Below, in pieces: positions 1 through 6,738 of a stretch of DNA of 10,058 nucleotides. This DNA is from an uncultured Eubacteriales bacterium (GTDB lineage Bacteria > Bacillota > Clostridia > Oscillospirales > Oscillospiraceae). The position numbers and the translations under genes were made by a program. The notes beneath the pieces were generated by a model. It was not told the origin of the DNA, did not search any database, and worked only from the letters and a program-made list of their open reading frames with translations. The first letter of the stretch is position 1; each line of letters begins with the position of its first letter. Where the stretch lies: assembly GCA_900546485.1 (NCBI GenBank), contig URDK01000092.1:1-10058 (forward strand), read 5' to 3'.

Positions 1-40
1 GAGGCTTTGCCTCTGGACTCCACCACCTTTGAAAAGGTGG
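1..40. repeat. Two adjacent hairpins downstream of proX, probable dispersed intergenic repeat (cut by window edge)
   Basis: CCACCTTT (23-30) and AAAGGTGG (33-40) form an 8-bp perfect palindrome around GA, and GAGGC-TTT-GCCTC (1-13) forms a second short hairpin 9 nt away. On the minus strand they start about 20 nt after the proX stop codon, preceded by GTTTGAAAGTTTCGT. From memory, strings of this form (AAGTTT..., a CCACCTTTTCAAAGGTGG stem, then a GC-rich hairpin around GCAAAGC) recur between genes in Oscillospirales genomes. No U tract follows inside the window, so a role as transcription terminator is possible but not shown. Confidence 0.55.
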
Positions 41-59
41 ACGAAACTTTCAAACTTCT

Positions 60-608
60 TTACTCGCCGGTCAGGTGGACTATGGTCGGCTCGTGGCCGG
101 TGGCGGGGAGGAATTTTTCGGTCAGCTCGCGTGTGATGAGCTTCAGGCTGGAAGTATTTATGCATGGGTGGCACCCGAAGTACTCCTCCTTCAGCACATC
201 CTCATCTATCAGCAGCCGCACGCGGTGCTCATGGTCGTTCATCAGACCCATCACGGACACCGAGCCGGGGCTCACGTCCAGCAGCTCCTCCATCTCCTCC
301 GCAGAGCCGAAGGACAGCCGCGAGGAGTTTATCTGCGCCGAGAGCTCCTTCGTCTTGAAGGGCTTGTCGCCCGGCATGAGCAGCAGATAAAAGTTCGTGC
401 GCTGGCGGTTGCACAAAAAGAGATTCTTGCATATCAGCACGCCCAGCACGGCGTCTATCTCGTTGCAGGCCTCCATATTGCCCGCCGGCCGGTCCGCGTG
501 GTCCGTGCGCCAATAGCTCATACCCAGCTTGTCGAGATAATCATAGGTGCGTATCTCGCGCTCCAGCCGCCCCGTCGTATCCTCCGGGCGGCCCTTGTAA
601 AGTTCCAT
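60..608 (-). CDS. proX: Prolyl-tRNA editing deacylase, ProX/PrdX (YbaK/EbsC-like) family
   Basis: The 182-residue product belongs to the free-standing INS-domain deacylases. Members of the ProXp-ala type hydrolyse Ala-tRNA(Pro) mischarged by prolyl-tRNA synthetase and so protect proline codons. Key visible features are CKNLFLCN (60-67) with the conserved lysine K61, FYLLLMPGDKPFKTKEL (73-89), RLSFGSAEEMEELLDVSPGSVSVMG (read in pieces, 97-121), LMND (122-125), GCHPCINTSSL (145-155) and a final GHEPTIVHL (171-179). These match the clostridial PrdX-like branch closely, and the length is complete. The ATG is supported by GGAGG at 615-619 with 6-nt spacing. The gene starts 17 nt after the second CNNM gene, so it is probably the last gene of that operon. 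The family assignment is secure; editing specificity for alanine is inferred from the branch. Hairpins lie just downstream. Confidence 0.93.
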   Translation of the reverse strand: MELYKGRPEDTTGRLEREIRTYDYLDKLGMSYWRTDHADRPAGNMEACNEIDAVLGVLICKNLFLCNRQRTNFYLLLMPGDKPFKTKELSAQINSSRLSFGSAEEMEELLDVSPGSVSVMGLMNDHEHRVRLLIDEDVLKEEYFGCHPCINTSSLKLITRELTEKFLPATGHEPTIVHLTGE

Positions 609-625
609 TCGGGGCCTCCGTATCG

Positions 626-1897
626 TCAGTTTTCTTCTTCAGCGTCCTCTTTGGGCGCGGCGCGCTTCACCAGCACGCGGTCCACGCGCAGGCCGTCCAT
701 GGCCAGCACGGTCACCGTCAGGTCCTCGTACTCAAAGCTGTCCCCGGCCTTGGGGAAACCGCCGAAGCTCTCCAGCGTCCAGCCGCCCACGGTGTCCGAT
801 TCGCACTCGAAGCTCTCCTCCGAGCGGCCGATGAGCTCCAGGAAGTCCGAGATCGACATGTCGCCGTCAAGCTCGTACTCGCCCTCCGCCTTCTCGACCA
901 CCTCGTCCTCGACCTCGTCCGTCTCGTCCCAGATGTCGCCGACTATCTCCTCGAGCACGTCCTCCATCGAGATGACGCCCAGTGTGCCGCCGTATTCGTC
1001 CGTCACGATGGCGAGGTGCTTCTTCGCGCGTCGGAACTCCGAGAGCACCTGCGGGAGCTTGATGGTCTTGTAGACATAGAGCGGCTCCATGAGCAGGGCG
1101 CGGATGTCCGGGCGCTCCTCATCCGTCCTGGCCTTCAGGAAGTGATTGAGGTAGAGGAAGCCGATGACGTTGTCTATGCTGTCCTCGTACACCGGCAGGC
1201 GGGAGTGGGTGGAGTTCTCTATGACCTCGAGTATCTCCTCCCAGTCGTCGTCTATGTCTATTGCCTCCACGTCCACACGCGCGGTCATGGCCTCGCTGGC
1301 GCTGACCTCCGAGAAGTCCAGCGCGGAGCGGAGAAGTTCGGAGCGGTTCTCGTCGAGCACGTCCTCGTCCTCGGCGGTCTCTATTATGGATTGCAGCTCC
1401 TCCACCGCGGCCTCGTCGTCCTCCTGGGTCTTCTCGCCCTTGAGCGGCAGAGTTATGAGCCGCACCAGGCCTACGACTATCCAGATGACCGGCATGAGTA
1501 TGTATGTGAGCAGCCGCACCGGGTAGGCAAACACCGGCGCGATGCGGTTTGCGTTCTTCTTCGCCACTATCTTCGGCATCGTCTCGCCGAAGATGATGAC
1601 CAGCAGTGTCGTCACCACCGTTGAGAGCCAGGTCCAGTTGTCCCCCGCGATGAGGATGACCACGACGGAGGCTATGGATGAGGTGGCGATGTTGACGAGG
1701 TTGTTGCCTATGAGTATGGCCGAGAGCGAGTCGTCGAACTTATCCATGACCTTGAGCGCTATCTTCGCGCCCCGGTTTCCGCCCTCGGCGGCGGACTCCA
1801 AGCGCATGCGGTTGGCCGAGGAAAAGCACATCTCCGAAGCGGAGAAAAAGGCCGAGAGGCCGATGAGGACTATGTAAGCGGCTATGTAAGCGCTCAT
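626..1897 (-). CDS. CNNM/CorC (HlyC) family membrane protein with canonical transmembrane motif
   Basis: This second, adjacent paralogue has 423 residues. Its DUF21 domain (about 3-152) carries the usual polar signatures FFSASE (17-22), GNNLVN (64-69) followed by TSS (72-74), and GETMPK (104-109). An acidic linker (about 155-185) leads to the CBS pair (about 203-325; HSRLPVYEDSIDNVIGFL, IVTDEYGGTLGVISMEDVL). A CorC_HlyC domain (about 335-412) follows, and the C-terminus is acidic (KEDAEEEN). It is probably a Mg2+/divalent-cation transporter or a regulator of one, as for bacterial CorB/CorC proteins. Which ion it handles cannot be read from sequence. Its ATG shares bases with the upstream gene's TGA (ATGA), and AAGGAGG at 1907-1913 sits 9 nt before the start. 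That implies coupled synthesis of the two paralogues in similar amounts, compatible with a heterodimer. The stop is 17 nt before proX. Confidence 0.93.
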   Translation of the reverse strand: MSAYIAAYIVLIGLSAFFSASEMCFSSANRMRLESAAEGGNRGAKIALKVMDKFDDSLSAILIGNNLVNIATSSIASVVVILIAGDNWTWLSTVVTTLLVIIFGETMPKIVAKKNANRIAPVFAYPVRLLTYILMPVIWIVVGLVRLITLPLKGEKTQEDDEAAVEELQSIIETAEDEDVLDENRSELLRSALDFSEVSASEAMTARVDVEAIDIDDDWEEILEVIENSTHSRLPVYEDSIDNVIGFLYLNHFLKARTDEERPDIRALLMEPLYVYKTIKLPQVLSEFRRAKKHLAIVTDEYGGTLGVISMEDVLEEIVGDIWDETDEVEDEVVEKAEGEYELDGDMSISDFLELIGRSEESFECESDTVGGWTLESFGGFPKAGDSFEYEDLTVTVLAMDGLRVDRVLVKRAAPKEDAEEEN

Positions 1898-3177
1898 TTC
1901 GCCTCGCCTCCTTCCTCGGGCTCCGGCAGTACGCGGCAGACCAGCTTCACTATGCGGTTCTGGTGCATCTCCGACACGGTGACCGACAGTCCCTCGTACT
2001 CAAAGCTCTCGCGCTCGCGCGGGATGCGGTCGAACTGCTCATAGGCCCACTCGCCCATGAGCTTATACTCTATGCTCTCGTCCTCGTGCTCAGGCTCGAA
2101 GTCCATCTTGTCGAAGACCTCGCCCACGGTCAGAGAGGCGTCCACCTCATAGCGGCCGCCGCCGAGGGGCACGAAGCTCTCCTCCACGACGTCGTCCTCG
2201 TCCCAGATCTCGCCGACGAGTTCCTCGAGTATGTCCTCCACCGTGACGATGCCCAGCGTACCGCCGTAGCTGTCCGTGACGACGGCCATGTTCAGCTTCT
2301 TCTGGCTCATGACCGAGAGCAGCTCGTCGATCTTCATGCTCCGGGGCACGAAATACGCCTCGTCGAGCAGCGCGCTGAGGCTCACCGACGCACCCTCCTT
2401 GAGATAGGCGCGGATGTACTTGCGTATCTGCAGCACGCCGATGATGTTGTCTATGCTGCCCTCGTACACGGGCAGGCGGGAGTGGCGCTGCTCTTTTATA
2501 AAGGAGAGCACCTTCGCCTGGTCCCACTCGGAGTTGATGGCCGCGACGTCCACGCGCGCGGTGAGCACGGTCTCGACCGTGAGGTCCGCGAATTGCAGCG
2601 CCGAGCTCATCAGCTCGCCGCGCTCGGGCTCGAGCGTGCCCTCGTCGGTCATGTCCTCGATGATGTCGTAGAGCTCATCCTCCGTGACGGAGACCTCGGG
2701 ATCGCCCTTCGTAAGGCGGGAGGCCGCGTGGCCTATGGCGGTCAGCGCCGCGGAGATGGGCGTGAAGAGCGCCATGAAAAAGCGCAGCGAAGCCGCGGTC
2801 TGCAGACAGAAGCGCTCGCTGTACTTCTTGGCGATCGACTTCGGCAGCATCTCGCCGACGAAAAACACCACGGCCGTCGTGACAAGGGTGCCCGCAGTGA
2901 CCGCCGAAATGCCCCATTTCCGCGTCACGAGCACCGTCACGATGGCCGCGACGGTTATATGTACTATGTTGGTGCCTATGAGTATGGTGGTGATAGCCTT
3001 GTCGAAGTTATCCAAGACTAACAGGGCTTTTTTCGCCCGATGATCCCCCTTGTCGAGCCTGGTCTTGAGGCGGATCCTGGATACTGTTGCGAATGAGGTC
3101 TCGGCAATCGCGAAATACATGGCGAAGCCGAGCAAAATAATGATTGCAGCTATTGACAATCGACTGCCTGTGTCCAT
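1894..3177 (-). CDS. CNNM/CorC (HlyC) family membrane protein, divergent transmembrane motif
   Basis: This 427-residue protein has the CNNM/CorC layout: a DUF21 membrane domain (about 5-155, with hydrophobic stretches near 8-26, 62-85, 91-110 and 130-150), a CBS pair (about 204-325) with HSRLPVYEGSIDNIIGVL and VVTDSYGGTLGIVTVEDIL, and a C-terminal CorC_HlyC domain (about 338-416). Relatives are implicated in Mg2+ or Co2+ export or homeostasis and bind ATP through the CBS module; the old label hemolysin is historical. The DUF21 polar motifs are altered: YFAIAE (21-26) instead of an FFSxSE-like sequence and GTNIVH (68-73) instead of GNNxVN. The GEMLPK glutamate (109) is kept. An in-frame TAA directly precedes the ATG, so no earlier start is possible. 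A GGGAG ribosome binding site lies about 12 nt upstream, a rather long spacing. First gene after the consensus promoter; its TGA overlaps the next ATG. Confidence 0.92.
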   Translation of the reverse strand: MDTGSRLSIAAIIILLGFAMYFAIAETSFATVSRIRLKTRLDKGDHRAKKALLVLDNFDKAITTILIGTNIVHITVAAIVTVLVTRKWGISAVTAGTLVTTAVVFFVGEMLPKSIAKKYSERFCLQTAASLRFFMALFTPISAALTAIGHAASRLTKGDPEVSVTEDELYDIIEDMTDEGTLEPERGELMSSALQFADLTVETVLTARVDVAAINSEWDQAKVLSFIKEQRHSRLPVYEGSIDNIIGVLQIRKYIRAYLKEGASVSLSALLDEAYFVPRSMKIDELLSVMSQKKLNMAVVTDSYGGTLGIVTVEDILEELVGEIWDEDDVVEESFVPLGGGRYEVDASLTVGEVFDKMDFEPEHEDESIEYKLMGEWAYEQFDRIPRERESFEYEGLSVTVSEMHQNRIVKLVCRVLPEPEEGGEAK

Positions 3178-3230
3178 TTAGGACTGTCACTCCCGTGTGA
3201 TAAAAATATCGCTCATAAAGAGTTCTTTAT

Positions 3231-3259
3231 ATTATAGCACCCGTTCCGTATATTGTCAA
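3231..3259 (-). promoter_or_regulatory. Consensus sigma-A-type promoter for the CNNM - CNNM - proX operon
   Basis: On the minus strand TTGACA (3259-3254) is followed by exactly 17 bp and TATAAT (3236-3231), preceded by TGC, so the extended -10 dinucleotide TG is also present. All twelve hexamer bases match the vegetative consensus. Transcription would start near 3224 and give a leader of about 47 nt before the ATG at 3177, too short for an M-box or other large riboswitch. The expected start region carries a small AT-rich palindrome (ATAAAG-AGTT-CTTTAT, 3215-3230). Confidence 0.88.
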
Positions 3260-3271
3260 CGCGGGTGCTAT
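3234..3271. repeat. 10-bp perfect inverted repeat spanning the dnaE stop codon and the promoter -10
   Basis: ATAGCACCCG (3234-3243) and CGGGTGCTAT (3262-3271) are exact reverse complements separated by 18 nt. One arm contains the dnaE stop codon. The other contains the TG extension and most of the -10 box, and the -35 hexamer lies in the loop. In a read-through dnaE transcript the arms could form a stem, but what follows is AATATAAAG rather than a U run, so it is not a typical intrinsic terminator. It could serve as an operator, an mRNA 3'-end stem, or both. Confidence 0.75.
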
Positions 3272-6200
3272 TTGACAACCACGTTCTCCTCGCCGAGCAG
3301 CTCGCGCAGTTCGCGCACAAGCGAGTCGTGAATAAGACATTCGGCGCCGAAGCGGCGCTTTGTGTCGGCGATGAAGATTATCATGCGCTCCCGGCCGGGG
3401 AACATCTCGCAGAGCAGCTCTATGCGGCGCAGGAGCTTCGCGTCTGCGGTGGGCAGCTTCAGCCAGAGCTTGCGCTCGGCCTTCGGCGGGGCGTCGGTGC
3501 CCAGCTCGTGCAGATCGGAGAGCGGACGGACGGAATCCACCATCAGCTGCGGCTCCTTCTCGTCACGCACGGAGATACGTCCGCGCACCAGCAGCGCCGC
3601 GTTTTCGGAGATGTAGCCGCCGCTCTCGTCGAGCACCTTCTGAAAGGCCATGAGCTCCATGGCGCCCGTGTCGTCCTCGAACTGGATGTAGCACATGAGC
3701 CGTCCGGTCTTGGTGGTGCGCGTGCGGTAGGAGGCCACTATACCGGCGATGATGACGCGCTGGTCGTCCCGGAACTGCTCCGGCCCGTCCTCGGAGGCAA
3801 AGTCCGAGAGGATGGCGCCTATGCTGACGGCTCCGGCGCGGCGGGCGGCCTCGCGGTAGTCGTCCATGGGGTGGCCGGTGAGGTAGAGGCCCGTTATCTC
3901 GCGCTCCATGGCCATGAGCTCGCGGCTGGTGTACTCCTCCACGTCCGGCACGGGCACGGAGGCGCTGCCCTGCTCCTCCCCGTCCCCGTCGCCGAGGCCG
4001 AAGAGGTCGAGCTGGCCCTCGATATTCCGGCGCCCATCCGTGGCGATGCACTCGAACACGTCGTCCGTCATCTGCATCAGCGCCTTGCGGCGGAAGCCCA
4101 GGCTGTCGAAGGCCCCGGCCTTTATGAGACTCTCGACCGCGCGGCGGTTGAGCTCCTTGCCGGACATTCGGCGGCAGAACTCCTCAAAGCCCGTGAAGGG
4201 CCCGTTTTCACGGCGCTCCTGCATCAGCAGCTCTATGAAGCGCTCGCCTATGTTCTTGATGGCCACGAGGCCGAAGCGGATGTTCCCGCCCACGACGGTG
4301 AAGCGCGCGTCGGACTCGTTCACGTCCGGAGGCAGGACCTTTATGCCCATCTCGCGGCACTCGGAGATGTACTCGGCCACCTTGGCGCTGGAATCGAGCA
4401 CGCTGGTGAGCAGCGCGGCCATGTACTCGCAGGGCCAGTGGCATTTCATGTAGGCCGTGCGGTAGGCCACGACGGCGTAGGCCACGGCGTGGGCCTTGTT
4501 GAAGGCGTAGCTCGCGAAGTCGAGTATCTCGTCGTAGATGCTGTTGGCCGTCGCCTCGTCCACGCCGTTTGCGACGCAGCCGGGGATGCCGCGCTCAGGG
4601 TCGCCGTGGATGAAGGCCTTGCGTTCCGCGTCGATAACGGCGTGCTTTTTCTTGCTCATGGCGCGGCGTATCATGTCCGCCTGGCCCAGCGAGAAGCCCG
4701 CGAGCCGCCGGAATATCTCTATGACCTGCTCCTGATATACTATGCAGCCATAGGTGACGGACAGAATCGGTTCCAGCATCGGATGCTTGTAGCTTATCTT
4801 CTCCGGGTGCGCCGAGCACTCGAGAAAGCGGGGGATGCTGTCCATGGGACCGGGGCGGTAGAGCGCGATGACGGCGGTGATGTCCTCTATGCTCTTTGGC
4901 TTGAGGCCCGTGCACACGGCGGTGATGCCCGTCGATTCCAGCTGGAATACGCCCTCGGTCTTGCCCGCGGAGAGCATCGCAAAGGTCTCCCTGTCGTCCT
5001 CGGGCACGGCGGCCACGTCAAAGTCCGGCTGCCGCTTCCGCGCCAGCTCGGCCGCGTCCTCCAGCACTGTTAGGTTGCGAAGACCCAGGAAGTCCATCTT
5101 CAGAAGGCCCAGGTGCTCCAGCGTCGTCATCGTGTACTGCGTGACGATGCTCTCGTCGTTTCGCGCGAGCGGAACGTACTCGTACACCGGCCGCTCGGTT
5201 ATGACCACGCCCGCGGCGTGGGTGGAGGCATGGCGCGGCATGCCCTCGAGAGCCTTGGCGGTGTCGATGAGGTCGTGGAGCTTATCGTCGGCGGCGTACA
5301 TCTCACGCAGCTGCTTCGAGAGCTTCATCGCCTCGTCGAGCGTCATGCCTATGGCAAAGGGCACCTGCTTTGCAACGGCGTCGCAGTCGGCGTAGCTGAT
5401 GTTCAGCGCCCGGCCCGTGTCGCGTATGGCCGCGCGCGCGGCCATGGTGCCGAAGGTCACTATCTGCGCCACGTGGTCGGAGCCGTATTTGCGGTTTACA
5501 TAATCTATGACCTCTCCCCTGCGGCGGACACAGAAGTCGATGTCAATATCCGGCATGGAGACGCGCTCCGGGTTGAGGAAGCGCTCGAAGTAGAGGCTGT
5601 ACTTGATGGGGTCGATGTCGGTTATGCCGAGGCAGTAGGAGACGACGCTGCCGGCGGCGGAGCCGCGGCCGGGGCCCACTGGGATGCCCTGGCTCTTGGC
5701 ATAGCCGATGAAGTCCGAGACTATGAGGAAGTAGTCCACGAAGCCCATCTTGCCTATCATGTCGAGCTCATAGGCGAGCTGGCGCTTCGCGTCGGCGCGC
5801 CCGGCGCCGTAGCGGCGCTCAAAGCCGGCCTCGCAGAGCTTGGCAAGGTAGACGGCGCTGTCCGTCTCGCCCTCGGGCAGCTTGAAGCGGGGCAGGTGGT
5901 AGCGGCCGAACTCGAAGTCGAAGCTGCACTTGGCGGCGATCTCGGCGGTGTTGTCCGCGGCGTCCTCGTGGCCGGGGAAGAGCGCGCGCATCTCCTCCTC
6001 GCTCTTGAGGTAGAACTCCTGCGACTCAAAGCGCATGCGCTCGGCGTCGTCCACGGTCTTGCCGGTCTGTATGCACATGAGGACGTCCTGATAGTAGGCG
6101 TCCTCCTTGTTTATATAGTGCGCGTCGTTGGTGACGGCGAGGGGTATGCCGGTCTCCTCGTGGATGCGGATGATGCCGCGCGCGGCGGCGTCCTCGTCGG

Positions 6201-6735
6201 GTATGCCGTGGCGCTGGATCTCGAGGTAGAAGTCCTCGCCGAAGGCCTCGCGCAGCTCGAGCGCGCGGCGCTTGGCCTCGTCGTAGCGGCCGGAGACTAT
6301 CTTCTGCGGGATGTCGCCCGCGAGGCAGCCGGAGAGGCAGACGAGGCCCTCCGTGTGCTGATAGAGCAGCGGCCAGTCTATGCGGGGCTTGATGTAGAAG
6401 CCCTCGACAAAGCCCATGGAGACGAGGTAGCAGAGGTTGCGGTAGCCCGTCTCGTTCTTGCAGAGCAGTATGAGGTGCGTATACTCGGAGTCCACGCCGT
6501 GCTCGCGGTCCGTGCGCCCGCGCGGTGCGACATAGACCTCGCAGCCGATGATGGGCTTGATGCCCGCCTTCACGCAGGCCTCGTAAAAGGCCACCGCGCC
6601 GTACATGACGCCGTGGTCTGTTATGGCAAGGCTCTCAAAGCCCAGCTCCTTTGCACGCTCCACCAGCTTGTCTATGCGGCAGGCCCCGTCGAGCAGGCTG
6701 TATTCCGTATGCAGATGCAGATGCGTGAAGGCCAA
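3268..6735 (-). CDS. dnaE: DNA polymerase III alpha subunit, DnaE type
   Basis: This is a C-family replicative polymerase catalytic subunit of 1155 residues, the usual length for bacterial DnaE. Domains in order: a PHP domain (about 3-210) with HLHLHTEYSLLDG, TDHG, GCEVYV, THLILL, LSGCL and TNDAHY; palm with GPGRGSAAGS (354-363) and the catalytic aspartates in PDIDIDF (D398, D400) plus KMDFLGL (D548); fingers to about residue 790; a helix-hairpin-helix region (about 795-880); a beta-clamp motif QLDLF (908-912); and an OB fold (about 990-1075). It has no inserted DnaQ exonuclease, so it is not PolC. In Firmicutes with PolC, DnaE usually extends primers or works on the lagging strand; whether polC exists here cannot be seen. 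The start is TTG, chosen because AAGGAGG lies 8 nt upstream inside whiA and because MAFTHLHLHTEYS is the normal N-terminus. The TAG stop lies within an inverted repeat. Confidence 0.98.
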   Translation of the reverse strand: MAFTHLHLHTEYSLLDGACRIDKLVERAKELGFESLAITDHGVMYGAVAFYEACVKAGIKPIIGCEVYVAPRGRTDREHGVDSEYTHLILLCKNETGYRNLCYLVSMGFVEGFYIKPRIDWPLLYQHTEGLVCLSGCLAGDIPQKIVSGRYDEAKRRALELREAFGEDFYLEIQRHGIPDEDAAARGIIRIHEETGIPLAVTNDAHYINKEDAYYQDVLMCIQTGKTVDDAERMRFESQEFYLKSEEEMRALFPGHEDAADNTAEIAAKCSFDFEFGRYHLPRFKLPEGETDSAVYLAKLCEAGFERRYGAGRADAKRQLAYELDMIGKMGFVDYFLIVSDFIGYAKSQGIPVGPGRGSAAGSVVSYCLGITDIDPIKYSLYFERFLNPERVSMPDIDIDFCVRRRGEVIDYVNRKYGSDHVAQIVTFGTMAARAAIRDTGRALNISYADCDAVAKQVPFAIGMTLDEAMKLSKQLREMYAADDKLHDLIDTAKALEGMPRHASTHAAGVVITERPVYEYVPLARNDESIVTQYTMTTLEHLGLLKMDFLGLRNLTVLEDAAELARKRQPDFDVAAVPEDDRETFAMLSAGKTEGVFQLESTGITAVCTGLKPKSIEDITAVIALYRPGPMDSIPRFLECSAHPEKISYKHPMLEPILSVTYGCIVYQEQVIEIFRRLAGFSLGQADMIRRAMSKKKHAVIDAERKAFIHGDPERGIPGCVANGVDEATANSIYDEILDFASYAFNKAHAVAYAVVAYRTAYMKCHWPCEYMAALLTSVLDSSAKVAEYISECREMGIKVLPPDVNESDARFTVVGGNIRFGLVAIKNIGERFIELLMQERRENGPFTGFEEFCRRMSGKELNRRAVESLIKAGAFDSLGFRRKALMQMTDDVFECIATDGRRNIEGQLDLFGLGDGDGEEQGSASVPVPDVEEYTSRELMAMEREITGLYLTGHPMDDYREAARRAGAVSIGAILSDFASEDGPEQFRDDQRVIIAGIVASYRTRTTKTGRLMCYIQFEDDTGAMELMAFQKVLDESGGYISENAALLVRGRISVRDEKEPQLMVDSVRPLSDLHELGTDAPPKAERKLWLKLPTADAKLLRRIELLCEMFPGRERMIIFIADTKRRFGAECLIHDSLVRELRELLGEENVVVK
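4000..4014 (-). other. Beta sliding-clamp binding motif in DnaE
   Basis: The codons for residues 908-912 read QLDLF, an exact match to the consensus QL(S/D)LF pentapeptide that docks into the hydrophobic pocket of the beta clamp (DnaN). It lies between the helix-hairpin-helix region and the OB fold, where the internal clamp-binding motif of other DnaE proteins is found. It therefore supports a processive, clamp-tethered polymerase. Confidence 0.85.
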
Positions 6736-6738
6736 GGC

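Noticed and set aside
3187..3216. Possible 9-residue leader peptide (MSDIFITRE) in the 5' leader of the first CNNM gene, ending at that gene's ribosome binding site.
   Set aside because: It has no ribosome binding site, would begin within about 10 nt of the predicted transcription start, and shows no run of regulatory codons or attenuator stem. Probably chance.
3181..3267. Mg2+-sensing riboswitch (M-box) or other leader RNA before the CNNM operon.
   Set aside because: The predicted leader is only about 47 nt and has none of the long helices such an RNA needs.
3234..3271. Intrinsic terminator for dnaE.
   Set aside because: The stem is good but the 18-nt loop is long, and no U run follows on the minus strand (AATATAAAG), so I list it as an inverted repeat only.
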